Part shown: piece by piece, positions 1-7,423 of the stretch | How positions within the stretch are numbered: the stretch's first letter is position 1 | How the letters are laid out: every line of letters starts with the position of its first letter | From: a virus | DNA length: 21,342 nt | Direction: 5' to 3' (one strand) | IMG/VR virus record: IMGVR_UViG_3300048837_000981 | Location: 1 to 21,342 of that record | Notes under the pieces: model-generated | Told to the model about the DNA's origin: nothing | What the model saw: only the letters and a program-made list of their open reading frames with translations | Database searches by the model: none | Position numbers and translations under genes: made by a program

Positions 1-54
1 CTCTATCGCAAACACGCACGAAAATTCAGAAAACGGACAAAACAGGGAACCGAA

Positions 55-396
55 ATGAGAAACTACAAATCGGCAACACCGAAAAAGAGGCTGGTCTACG
101 AACCCGCCGGATCCCGCGGCAAGTGGCGGAAACCGGAATACGACAAAAAGCCGGGCTTGCGCTCTTCCGGCAGATGGCAGGCGATTCGGGAGCGCGTCCT
201 TTGCGCGAATCCGATCTGCGTCGTCTGCGGTCACGCGGCGAACGAGGCGCACCACGTGGACATGAACGAGGCGAGGTTCTTTGACGAGTCGAACCTTGTT
301 TCTGTCTGCGAGGATTGCCATGTCAAAGTCCATTCGGCCTACAAGCGAGGGATCGCCCCGGAAACGCTGTTCCCGAAAATGGGAGACATCGCGTAA
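55..396 (+). CDS. HNH endonuclease beside terminase
   Basis: This 113-residue protein has the layout of a phage HNH nuclease. It shows a C-x-x-C pair (C55, C58), the HHV core at residues 66-68, N80 within a SNL motif, and a second C-x-x-C-H (C85, C88, H89). The cysteines would bind a structural zinc, while H66/H67, N80 and H89/H93 would form the beta-beta-alpha-metal site that nicks or cuts DNA. In HK97-like phages an HNH protein of this size sits directly upstream of the small terminase and is required with it for cutting concatemers at cos. The position here fits: the stop overlaps the start of the next gene as TAATG. A GGGA ribosome site lies six bases before the ATG. The family call is firm; the cos role is inferred from position. 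Confidence 0.88.
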   Translation: MRNYKSATPKKRLVYEPAGSRGKWRKPEYDKKPGLRSSGRWQAIRERVLCANPICVVCGHAANEAHHVDMNEARFFDESNLVSVCEDCHVKVHSAYKRGIAPETLFPKMGDIA

Positions 397-881
397 TGCC
401 TGGCGCGAAAGGCAAATCGGGACGGAAGCCGAAGCCATCGGCGGAACGTCAATCGCTCGGATGCAGGAGGGGGACAATCGGGAAAAACCTACCCACGCCG
501 CCGAGGACAAGATCGTATCTTGACGGCGGGCTCGATGATGTCGCGCTTTCGTTTTTCAGATACTACGAACCAATCCTGTACAATTCAGGGATCCTCACTG
601 ACGCGGACGGAACCCTGCTGTATGCGGCGGCTGTCAAGTATTCGCTATGGTTCAACGCCGCAGCGGAAGCGGCCAAACGGAAGCCGGTCATTGAGATCAA
701 GGACAAGTGGGGGGCGGTTGTTGACCTGAAACGAACGCCGTACACTAAGATCGAAGCGGAATATTTCGACCAACTCTGTTCCGCGCTTCGCGAACTCGGA
801 ATGACTCCGCTGGGGCGGTCGGCGATTTCGAAGATCGGAATAGCCGGAAACGCGGAAAGCAAACTAAAAAGGATCACATGA
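396..881 (+). CDS. terS: terminase small subunit, P27 family
   Basis: The product is 161 residues if translation begins at the ATG that overlaps the HNH stop codon. The open frame runs upstream to 315, but that part overlaps the HNH gene, and a GGGAGA site eight bases before 396 favours the later start. The N-terminus carries the G-R-K-P-K-P stretch that opens most P27-type small terminases, followed by a basic, proline-rich linker and a helical region (about residues 50-150). Small terminases form rings that recognise the packaging site and load the large subunit onto DNA. It ends in an ATGA overlap with the large terminase, as expected for a packaging pair. The family is called from the N-terminal motif, length and position; sequence conservation in this family is low. 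Confidence 0.82.
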   Translation: MPGAKGKSGRKPKPSAERQSLGCRRGTIGKNLPTPPRTRSYLDGGLDDVALSFFRYYEPILYNSGILTDADGTLLYAAAVKYSLWFNAAAEAAKRKPVIEIKDKWGAVVDLKRTPYTKIEAEYFDQLCSALRELGMTPLGRSAISKIGIAGNAESKLKRIT

Positions 882-2476
882 GGAAGCCTGCAAAATTTTG
901 GATGGAGCCTATTCAGGGATACGATCCCTGGGCGAATGCCGGGAACTGCAAGTTCGATGCGAAAATTGCGAACAGCGTGATCAAGGCCATTGAGGGGCTA
1001 CGTCAGCACAAGGGAGAGTTCGCAGGGAAGCCGCTGAAACTGGAAGCATGGCAACGCCAGATCGTCGGCCACATGTTCGGCTGGAAACGCCCGAACGGTA
1101 CGCGCCGTTTCCGTCGTTGCTTCATATTCGTTCCCAGAAAGAACGGGAAAACCACAATGACAGCCGCTCTCGGAATCGTATTTCTCGCTTGGGACGGAGA
1201 GCCGGGTGCGGAAGTTTATTCACTCGCCGGGGAACGAGAACAGGCCGCAATCGTTTTCAAGGAGGCGTCGTCCATGGTCGAACAAGACCAGGACTTGTCT
1301 TCCGCGATCGAAGTGTTCCGAGGTTACAAGTCAATGAGCGTCGAGGAAACGAAAAGCGTCTGGCGCGTCCTGTCGTCCGATGCCGGAACAAAGCACGGGC
1401 TGAACCCGCACGCGTACATCGTGGACGAGGTTCACGCTCAGAAAAAATCCGAACTTATGGAAACGCTTGAAACCGGCGTGGGCTCGCGGCGGCAGCCGTT
1501 CGGGATCTACCTTTCGACCGCAGACGTTTCCGGCCCGTCGCCATGCAACAACCTTCTTGAGTACGCCAGAAAGGTGAGGGACGGCGTGATCGCGGACGAA
1601 TCGTTCCTGCCCGTTTTGTACGAAGCCGCTACGGAATCAGACTGGAAATCGGAAGAGGTATGGAAGGCAGCCAACCCGAACTACGGGGTTTCTCTCAAAC
1701 CTGAGTTCATTCGCTCCCAGTGTCAGAAGGCGATCGACGAGCCGAGCTTTGAGAACACATTCAAGCGACTCCACTTGAACATGCAGACCGAGCAGGAAAA
1801 GCGATGGCTGAAAATTGACGACTGGGACAAGTGCGGATCCGGCGATGCGCTGACCCCGGAAATGCTGGAGGGGAAGCGATGCTTCGGAGCCCTCGACCTT
1901 TCGAGCGTGTCGGACATAACCGCGTTCGGATTGTGGTTCCCGGATGAAGTTGCTTTTCTGGTATGGTTCTGGGTTCCGGAACGAACGGCGAAACGTCGTC
2001 TTGAATACGAACTCTGGGCAAGGCAGGGATTTCTCGAAGTCGAATCGGGACCGGTGATCGACCACCAGAAGTTGCGTGCCGAAATCAACGCGAGGAAAGA
2101 GAAATACAAAATCCTTGCGATCGCCTATGACAAGTGGAACGCTTCCCAGTTGGCGGTCAACCTCTCTGACGAAGACGGATTCGACATGGTGCAATTCGGA
2201 CAGGGATTCATTTCAATGAACGAGCCGTCGAAGGAACTCGAACGGATGGCGATCCGGCACGAACTAAATCATTTCGGGAACCCGGTACTGCGCTGGATGG
2301 CGAGCAACGCACAAGCGGAAGTGGACAAGGCCGGTAACATAAAGCCGGTGAAACCTCACAAGGATTCGCCGCTCAAGATCGACGGGATCGTGTGCCTGGT
2401 CATGGGGATCGGGCTTGCGATGAGTGAGAAAAAAGAAGATGTAATGCCATTTCAAGGCGGGTTGACATTTCTATAA
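878..2476 (+). CDS. terL: terminase large subunit (ATPase-nuclease)
   Basis: This 532-residue protein is the packaging motor, of the Terminase_1 (HK97/YmfN-like) type. The N-terminal ATPase shows a Walker A-like loop VPRKNGKTT at about residues 85-93, a Walker B IVDEVHA with D183/E184, and a coupling motif YLSTA near 211-215. The C-terminal RNase H-like nuclease begins near 334, with its first metal-binding aspartate probably D340 in GALDLS. Further acidic candidates are D418 (AYDKW) and D502 (KIDG). The enzyme would cut concatemeric DNA and pump it through the portal using ATP. The length is normal for the family and no motif is missing. The start ATG shares an ATGA with the small-subunit stop, with an AAAGGA site six bases upstream. 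Confidence 0.95.
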   Translation: MRKPAKFWMEPIQGYDPWANAGNCKFDAKIANSVIKAIEGLRQHKGEFAGKPLKLEAWQRQIVGHMFGWKRPNGTRRFRRCFIFVPRKNGKTTMTAALGIVFLAWDGEPGAEVYSLAGEREQAAIVFKEASSMVEQDQDLSSAIEVFRGYKSMSVEETKSVWRVLSSDAGTKHGLNPHAYIVDEVHAQKKSELMETLETGVGSRRQPFGIYLSTADVSGPSPCNNLLEYARKVRDGVIADESFLPVLYEAATESDWKSEEVWKAANPNYGVSLKPEFIRSQCQKAIDEPSFENTFKRLHLNMQTEQEKRWLKIDDWDKCGSGDALTPEMLEGKRCFGALDLSSVSDITAFGLWFPDEVAFLVWFWVPERTAKRRLEYELWARQGFLEVESGPVIDHQKLRAEINARKEKYKILAIAYDKWNASQLAVNLSDEDGFDMVQFGQGFISMNEPSKELERMAIRHELNHFGNPVLRWMASNAQAEVDKAGNIKPVKPHKDSPLKIDGIVCLVMGIGLAMSEKKEDVMPFQGGLTFL

Positions 2477-2496
2477 ACAAGAAAGGGATCGCAGGA

Positions 2497-3921
2497 ATGA
2501 AAAGTCTCGAAGCGGTAATGATCGTGAAAAACGAGGAGGCGTGTCTCGGCAGAGCGTTGGAGTCGATTCGCGGGATCGACAGGATCACGATCCTTGACAC
2601 GGGGAGCACGGACAGGACCGGCGAAATCGCAAGGGCGCACGGCGCAAACTTCATTGAGGGGGCGTATGTCTGGGAGGACCACTTCGCGAACGCCAGGAAC
2701 AAGGCGTTGGAGTACGCCGTCTCGGACTGGATTTTGATCATCGACGCGGATGAAGTTCTGGAAGCGGGGTCTCTCGAAAGAATCCGGGCGGCAATCGAGG
2801 AGGTTGACGATTCGATTCTCGCGTTGAAATTTATCGTTGTCTCTGCTGGCGGCGGGAACGAACATATCGTTGTTCGGTGCCACCGGCGACACCCGGACGT
2901 TTTCTGGAAGGGCGCGGCTCACAACTACCTGACCGCACAGGACGGACCGTTGATCAACGCGAAAATAATCTACGGCCACTCACCGGCGCATGACCTGGAC
3001 CCGGATCGCACCCTGCGGATTCTTGAACGCGAGGTCGCGGCACGCCAGGAGAAACCGAGGGAGGTTTACTATCTGGCGCGTGAGTATTACACCCGGCAGA
3101 AATGGGACGATGCGATTTCAACCTACCTCAAATACGTGGAGATTTCGAACTGGGCGCCGGAGAAGGCCGACGCATTCCTGATGCTGGCGCGGTGCCGAAT
3201 CGCGGTCGGCGATTTCGAGCAGGCATGGTTCGACGTTTGCCAATCATTGAGGGTAAACGCGGATCTGCGCGAAGGGCTCCTGATGCTGGCGGCTCTTTCC
3301 GGGCCGGTCAACCGGGCGAAATGGACGGAGTATTCCGCACTTGCCACAAACAGCCTTGCGCTTTTCGTTCGCAATGACCTCGCGCTTGAGGAGGTGATCG
3401 AGAAGGGACCGGAATACTACCAGGAGGCGTTCGCGCAATTCCCGGACATGAGCCGATACGAGGAGTTGAATATCGCCGCCGCAAAACTTTGCGGATCCGG
3501 GAAAGTCCTTGACATGGGTTGCGGACTCGGACAGATGCGGCAGTACGTCCGCGATCCAGACCTGTACCATGGGTTCGATTTCGCCGGAGTCGCGGAAGGC
3601 GATTGTTTCGAGGTCGGCGACATCTACGAGTACCCGCTCGAAGGATATGACGTTTACCTGCTGCTCGAAGTCCTCGAACACGTCGATGACATCGAGGTTC
3701 TATCCCGGATTCCATGCGGATCGCGTGTCGTGTTTTCGGTACCGTCGTTTCCCGATCCGGCTCATATCAGGACATATACGGACGAGTCAATGCGTTCAAG
3801 GCTCGGCGAACTCGTGGAGATCAAGACCGTAATCCGCTTCAACTGGTCCGGCGGGAAGTGGCGCGAAGGCGGCGAAAAAACGGATCAGCACATCCTTCTT
3901 GCAGAAGGGAGGAAAAGATGA
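2497..3921 (+). CDS. glycosyltransferase family 2 fused to SAM methyltransferase
   Basis: This 474-residue protein joins two enzymes. Residues 1-165 form a family 2 glycosyltransferase: an MIVKNEE opening strand, LDTGSTDRT at 33-41, and a metal/nucleotide-sugar DxD motif (D83-A-D85, then E86). Residues 185-265 look like TPR-type helical pairs (YYLAREYY; AFLMLARCRIAVGDF). Residues 335-445 are a class I SAM-dependent methyltransferase: motif I VLDMGCGLGQ (337-346), an acidic strand near D361, GDIYE (374-378) and EVLEH (391-395). It probably transfers a sugar and methylates the glycan or its carrier. The substrate is unknown; a virion protein is plausible given its place between terminase and portal, where packaging and head genes are normally contiguous. 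A 20-base gap and an AAAGGG site precede the ATG. Confidence 0.85.
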   Translation: MKSLEAVMIVKNEEACLGRALESIRGIDRITILDTGSTDRTGEIARAHGANFIEGAYVWEDHFANARNKALEYAVSDWILIIDADEVLEAGSLERIRAAIEEVDDSILALKFIVVSAGGGNEHIVVRCHRRHPDVFWKGAAHNYLTAQDGPLINAKIIYGHSPAHDLDPDRTLRILEREVAARQEKPREVYYLAREYYTRQKWDDAISTYLKYVEISNWAPEKADAFLMLARCRIAVGDFEQAWFDVCQSLRVNADLREGLLMLAALSGPVNRAKWTEYSALATNSLALFVRNDLALEEVIEKGPEYYQEAFAQFPDMSRYEELNIAAAKLCGSGKVLDMGCGLGQMRQYVRDPDLYHGFDFAGVAEGDCFEVGDIYEYPLEGYDVYLLLEVLEHVDDIEVLSRIPCGSRVVFSVPSFPDPAHIRTYTDESMRSRLGELVEIKTVIRFNWSGGKWREGGEKTDQHILLAEGRKR

Positions 3922-4085
3922 AGTGCGCGAAGTGCGGGTCAAAAATGAAGGTGACGAACTCACTCCCAAAGAAGAGCGGCGAAATAATCAGGTATAGGAA
4001 GTGCCCTAATTGCCGACTTACAGTAAAGACAAGCGAAAGCAAAGTAATTACCGAGATAATAGATATAGCAATAATTCGTGGATAG
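3918..4085 (+). CDS. small zinc-ribbon protein, NrdR/Ogr-like
   Basis: The ATG overlaps the stop of the glycosyltransferase gene (ATGA), with a GGAGG site in the run-up, and yields 55 residues. It has two C-x-x-C knuckles: C3/C6 in KCAKCG and C29/C32 in KCPNC, separated by a basic, strand-rich stretch. This resembles the zinc-ribbon head of NrdR (without the ATP-cone) and, more loosely, the small phage regulators Ogr/Delta and Com. A role as a DNA- or RNA-binding regulator is therefore plausible but unproven. The 3' half is markedly AT-rich and uses ATA for isoleucine repeatedly, unlike the neighbouring genes, which suggests a separate origin. It lies directly upstream of a palindrome and a promoter-like sequence. 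The zinc-ribbon call is good; the function is open. Confidence 0.7.
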   Translation: MKCAKCGSKMKVTNSLPKKSGEIIRYRKCPNCRLTVKTSESKVITEIIDIAIIRG

Positions 4086-4086
4086 G

Positions 4087-4102
4087 TTGCTACATGTAGC
4101 AA
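4087..4102. promoter_or_regulatory. perfect 16-bp palindrome, candidate operator
   Basis: TTGCTACATGTAGCAA reads identically on both strands. It lies two bases after the zinc-ribbon stop codon and 16 bases before the -35 box of the promoter-like sequence. No T-run follows it, so a terminator is unlikely. A dimeric DNA-binding protein is the natural reader, but which one cannot be said. Confidence 0.5.
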
Positions 4103-4118
4103 ACCCGATATTGTTCTG

Positions 4119-4147
4119 TTGATTTCGCTCCGGTTATGCGGTAGAAT
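4119..4147 (+). promoter_or_regulatory. sigma70-like promoter upstream of portal gene
   Basis: A -35 box TTGATT (4119-4124) and a -10 box TAGAAT (4142-4147) are separated by exactly 17 bases. They match the sigma70 consensus at 4/6 and 5/6 positions. The predicted transcript would start near 4154, just before the portal ribosome binding site. This is the only gap in the window with a convincing promoter pattern. Host sigma-factor preference is unknown. Confidence 0.5.
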
Positions 4148-4161
4148 CACCATAACCGGAG
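4128..4161 (+). promoter_or_regulatory. inverted repeat covering portal ribosome binding site
   Basis: Two perfectly complementary 11-base arms, CTCCGGTTATG (4128-4138) and CATAACCGGAG (4151-4161), flank a 12-base loop. The second arm contains the GGAG that serves the TTG start at 4169. In a transcript reading through from upstream the hairpin would mask this site. A transcript starting near 4154 would lack the first arm and leave it free. The DNA repeat also spans the -10 box, so it could equally be a protein-binding site. Confidence 0.55.
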
Positions 4162-4168
4162 ACTTTAT

Positions 4169-5317
4169 TTGATCGACAGATTGAAAAACTTTTTCTTTCG
4201 GAACACCTCCACCTACACCGCGGGTTCGGTTGAGGATATCATCCGCCGACTCGCGAATCAACAAAGAAGTTCTTCCGGGGTCTACGTAGACGAACAGGTG
4301 GCGATGCGTTTCGCTACGGTCTGGGCGTGCGTCCGTTTGCTTTCCGACACGGTTGCACAGATGCCGTGCAAGTTGTATCGCTCTTCGAACGGCGAAACCG
4401 AAATTTTGTACGACTCTCCGATTCACCGCGCAATTTCCGTTCGCCCAGAGCCGGGCCTTACCGCTTTCGATTTCTGGAAAAAATTTGTATCCGGCGTTTT
4501 GCTGGAGGGCTATTCCGTCGCTAAGAAAATCGAGGCGGGAAACGAGTTCCGGCTTGTTCCGGTTTCCGTTACGAGAATGGAGCGTACCCCGTTCGGCGAG
4601 TACATATTCACGTACATCGATTCGAACGGAACCGAAAAACAACTTCTGCAAAACGAATCATTCTTCGCGTTCTACGCGCTCGATAAAAACCTTCTTCCTA
4701 TTTCGCCGATCCGGGCGCAGGCGAACGCGATCGGACTCGGGATCAGCGCGGAAGGCCACGGCGCATCTACGCTCGCCAAGGACGCGACCCCTGCAGGAAT
4801 TCTGGAGTATCCGGGTGCACTCGACGCAAAAGTGAAAGACTCACTTAAAAAAGGGTGGGATAAGGCGTACGGCCCGAACGGCGACGGCGGAGTGGCGATA
4901 CTTGAGGGCGGCGCTAAATTTAATTCCATCGCGATGAGCAACGAAGACGCTCAACTTCTCCAGACACGTCAGTTCCAGAAGCAGGAAATCTGCGGGATTT
5001 ACGGCGTTCCCCCTCACCTCATTTCCGACACCACCCAGGCAAAGGGCTGGTCCACGATGGAACAGTTGATGACCGAGTTCGTTTCCCTGACGGTCACTCC
5101 GATCACGATCCGAATCGAACAGGCTATTTCCTCACATCTTCTCATGGACAGAAAATACCGGGACGCATACGCAAAGTTTTCCACGAACGGATTGCTTCGT
5201 GGGGACATTCGGACGCGGACGGCGTTTTATACGGCAGGGATCGACAAGGGGTTTTTGCTCAAAAACGAAGTACGCGCATTTGAAGACTTGAACCCACTGA
5301 AGGGCACCGAGAAATGA
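4169..5317 (+). CDS. portal protein, HK97 type
   Basis: This 382-residue protein is the HK97-type portal, forming the dodecameric ring at one head vertex through which DNA enters and to which the tail attaches. Diagnostic stretches are VWACVRLLSDTVAQMP (51-66), the central IRAQANAIGLGISAEG segment near 181-196, and GVPPHLISD (279-287) followed by GWSTMEQ. The length is in the usual range for this compact family. The start is a TTG giving M-I-D-R-L, chosen because GGAG lies seven bases upstream and no ATG is better placed. The 3' end overlaps the protease start as ATGA. Expression is probably controlled by the promoter and hairpin immediately upstream. Confidence 0.93.
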   Translation: MIDRLKNFFFRNTSTYTAGSVEDIIRRLANQQRSSSGVYVDEQVAMRFATVWACVRLLSDTVAQMPCKLYRSSNGETEILYDSPIHRAISVRPEPGLTAFDFWKKFVSGVLLEGYSVAKKIEAGNEFRLVPVSVTRMERTPFGEYIFTYIDSNGTEKQLLQNESFFAFYALDKNLLPISPIRAQANAIGLGISAEGHGASTLAKDATPAGILEYPGALDAKVKDSLKKGWDKAYGPNGDGGVAILEGGAKFNSIAMSNEDAQLLQTRQFQKQEICGIYGVPPHLISDTTQAKGWSTMEQLMTEFVSLTVTPITIRIEQAISSHLLMDRKYRDAYAKFSTNGLLRGDIRTRTAFYTAGIDKGFLLKNEVRAFEDLNPLKGTEK

Positions 5318-6108
5318 AAAACAGGATTCAGGGAGAATTGACGAAACCGCGCAAATGGTTCGACGTGAAAGCGTCCGGAACCGACACGGAAATTTACATT
5401 TACGACGTGATCGGCCCTGACTTCTGGGGCGACGGGCTCCGAGCCATTGACCTCGTGCGGCAAATCAAGGACGCGAAGTCGGAAAGAATTGTCCTTCATA
5501 TCAACTCGCCAGGCGGCGACGTGTTCGACGGAATGTCGATTCGGCACGCCCTGCAGGAATCGGGAAAACCGGTTCGCGCCATTGTTGACGGAATCGCCGC
5601 CTCAATCGCGTCCCTGATCTTCGCTACCGGCTCGGAACGCATAATGCCGCAGGGATCCATGCTGATGATTCACAACGCATGGACGTATGCAGTCGGAAAC
5701 CACCTCGACATGACCAAGGCGGCTGACACCTTGAAGAAAGTCGACTCCCAGCTGGTCGCGGCATACGATTCGATATTGAACGTGGACGAAACGCAAATCA
5801 GAAAACTCATGGAGGACGAAACTTACTTCGAGGCGGACGAGGCCGAGAAAAACGGCTTCGCCACAGAAGTCACCGATAAAATGAAAGTTGCGGCGTGCGC
5901 CTGGGATCTCGGGATCCTCGGAGACATGCCGCATGACGGAATGAAAAGGCTGCAAGCCGCAAAACAAAAGCGTGCGCTCGAACAGTCCCTGCGTGATGCA
6001 GGCTATTCGGCTTCGGAGGCAAAGCGCATCGCCTTCGGTCCTCGTGACGAGACCGGAGAAGACATCGCGGCGGCAATTAAGAAAACAATCGCGTTACTCA
6101 AATCGTAA
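5314..6108 (+). CDS. ClpP-like prohead (head maturation) protease
   Basis: The 264-residue product is a ClpP-fold serine protease of the S14 type found between portal and capsid genes. It has the oxyanion-loop motif NSPGGDV (64-70), the nucleophile S97 in GIAASIAS, the catalytic histidine H120 in LMIHN, and an acidic third residue at D168 or E169 ahead of a YFEADEA helix. Such enzymes assemble inside the procapsid and remove the capsid protein's N-terminal delta domain, then digest themselves. The adjacent capsid gene has such a domain, which supports the role. The C-terminal 70 residues are basic and helical and could anchor the protease in the prohead. It starts at the ATGA shared with the portal stop. 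Confidence 0.92.
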   Translation: MKNRIQGELTKPRKWFDVKASGTDTEIYIYDVIGPDFWGDGLRAIDLVRQIKDAKSERIVLHINSPGGDVFDGMSIRHALQESGKPVRAIVDGIAASIASLIFATGSERIMPQGSMLMIHNAWTYAVGNHLDMTKAADTLKKVDSQLVAAYDSILNVDETQIRKLMEDETYFEADEAEKNGFATEVTDKMKVAACAWDLGILGDMPHDGMKRLQAAKQKRALEQSLRDAGYSASEAKRIAFGPRDETGEDIAAAIKKTIALLKS

Positions 6109-6125
6109 AACAACAGGAGAGAATC

Positions 6126-7346
6126 ATGGCACCCGAACTCAAGGAACTGATCGAACAGCAGGGCAACGCCTTCGCGGAATACAAGGCGACGCTCGAGGCC
6201 AAGATCGAAGCGCTCAAAAAGGACAACGGAACCGCCGAACTCGACGGCAAAATCAAAAACATCCTCACCGACTACGACGCAATGAAGGATCGCGTGGACA
6301 AGGTCCATGCCGACCTCCAGCAGGTCAAGATCGGAACTGGCGGAACCCAGAACCACGAGGATCCGAAAGTCAAGGCGCACAAGGAAGCGTTCAACGCCTA
6401 TTGCCGCAAAAACGATGCGTCGAAATACGTCAACGTGGTCCAGTCCGGGGTCGACGCCGAAGGCGGATTCGCCTGTCCGCCGGAGCTTTCCAACATGGTT
6501 GCGAAAACCATTGTCAACGGAAATCCCATCCGGCTACTCGCGAGCAAACAAACTACCCAGCGCGGAGCTTACCAAATTCTGCAGGATCCTAACGACATGG
6601 TCGCCTCCAGAACTGGCGAAATGATTGCGCGTGCCGAAACCAACAATCCACAAATCGGATTGACGACCATCATCCCCGGAGAAATGTACTGCTACCCGCG
6701 CACAACGCAAGCGGCACTCGATGACGGGATTTGGGATTTCGAATCGTGGCTTGTCGAAAAAGCATCCAGAGCATTCAACAATCTCGAAATCACGGAACAC
6801 GCCGCAGGAAACGGTGGAGGCCCTGGGATCAATGCGGCTCGCGGGATCACCGATTACCCGACCGTGCTCGACGCAAACTGGGCATGGGGCTCGATCGGGC
6901 GCATTCATACCGGACAGGCCGCCACCATCGGCACGACCGGCGCGGAACTCGTTAATTGCATGGGAGCTCTGGAAGACGAGTACAAAACGAATGCCGCATG
7001 GATCATGAACCGTGCGACGCTCACGTCCTATCGCCTTCTGCGTGCAGGCGCGAACGCTGCGAACATGTTCCTGTTCTGGCAACCGTCGCTCCAGCCTGGA
7101 ATGCCGGACACCCTTCTCGGGTTCCCGGTCTACACCAGTGCTGGAATGCCGGTGCAGAACAACAACACGCACATCGTTGCGTTCGGCGACATCGGAGCCG
7201 CATACACCGTCGTTGATCGCGTCGGGATGAACATCATTCGCGACAACATCACCATGCCCGGATTCGTCCGCTTCCACGTCTACCGCCGTTCGAGCGGGGC
7301 CGTGGTCAACTTCCAAGCCGTCAAGCTCATCCGTTGCGCGGCATGA
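6126..7346 (+). CDS. major capsid protein, HK97 fold
   Basis: This 406-residue protein is the shell subunit. Residues 1-68 are charged and coiled-coil-like, as in the HK97 delta domain that acts as an internal scaffold. A Gly/Thr/Asn-rich linker follows (about 70-80), and the conserved core begins near 106 with SGVDAEGGFACPPEL. The C-terminal half carries the usual A- and P-domain pattern, including TLLGFPVYTSAGMP and a late FGDIGAAYTVVDR stretch. The protease next door probably cleaves between about residues 70 and 105; the exact site cannot be read. An AGGAGAG site lies shortly before the ATG. No covalent cross-linking chemistry can be asserted from sequence alone. Confidence 0.93.
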   Translation: MAPELKELIEQQGNAFAEYKATLEAKIEALKKDNGTAELDGKIKNILTDYDAMKDRVDKVHADLQQVKIGTGGTQNHEDPKVKAHKEAFNAYCRKNDASKYVNVVQSGVDAEGGFACPPELSNMVAKTIVNGNPIRLLASKQTTQRGAYQILQDPNDMVASRTGEMIARAETNNPQIGLTTIIPGEMYCYPRTTQAALDDGIWDFESWLVEKASRAFNNLEITEHAAGNGGGPGINAARGITDYPTVLDANWAWGSIGRIHTGQAATIGTTGAELVNCMGALEDEYKTNAAWIMNRATLTSYRLLRAGANAANMFLFWQPSLQPGMPDTLLGFPVYTSAGMPVQNNNTHIVAFGDIGAAYTVVDRVGMNIIRDNITMPGFVRFHVYRRSSGAVVNFQAVKLIRCAA

Positions 7347-7367
7347 TGTAACGGAAACTGAAATCAC

Positions 7368-7386
7368 GGGGCGGGAGAGCCGCCCC
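7368..7386 (+). terminator. GC hairpin after capsid gene
   Basis: GGGGCGG (7368-7374) and CCGCCCC (7380-7386) pair over a five-base GAGAG loop. Only three T follow (AAATTTC), so it is a poor intrinsic terminator. It more likely protects the 3' end of capsid mRNA or reduces read-through. The rest of the 77-base gap holds only the ribosome site (AAAGGG) of the next gene. Confidence 0.4.
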
Positions 7387-7423
7387 AAATTTCACAAACA
7401 GAAAACAGCAAAGGGATAAAACA

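Noticed and set aside
1-54. Promoter or cos site in the first 54 bases
   Set aside because: I see only a GGGA ribosome site for the HNH gene; no paired -35/-10 boxes and no clear repeats.
2462-2484. TTGACA at 2462-2467 as a promoter for the glycosyltransferase gene
   Set aside because: The -35 box is perfect, but no -10 box lies 16-18 bases downstream; the nearby TATAAA is only four bases away. It also falls within the last codons of the large terminase.
3839-4651. Minus-strand open frame of 270 codons spanning the regulatory gap
   Set aside because: It covers the 3' end of the glycosyltransferase gene, the zinc-ribbon gene and the start of the portal gene. No domain is recognisable and it would run against the whole late unit.
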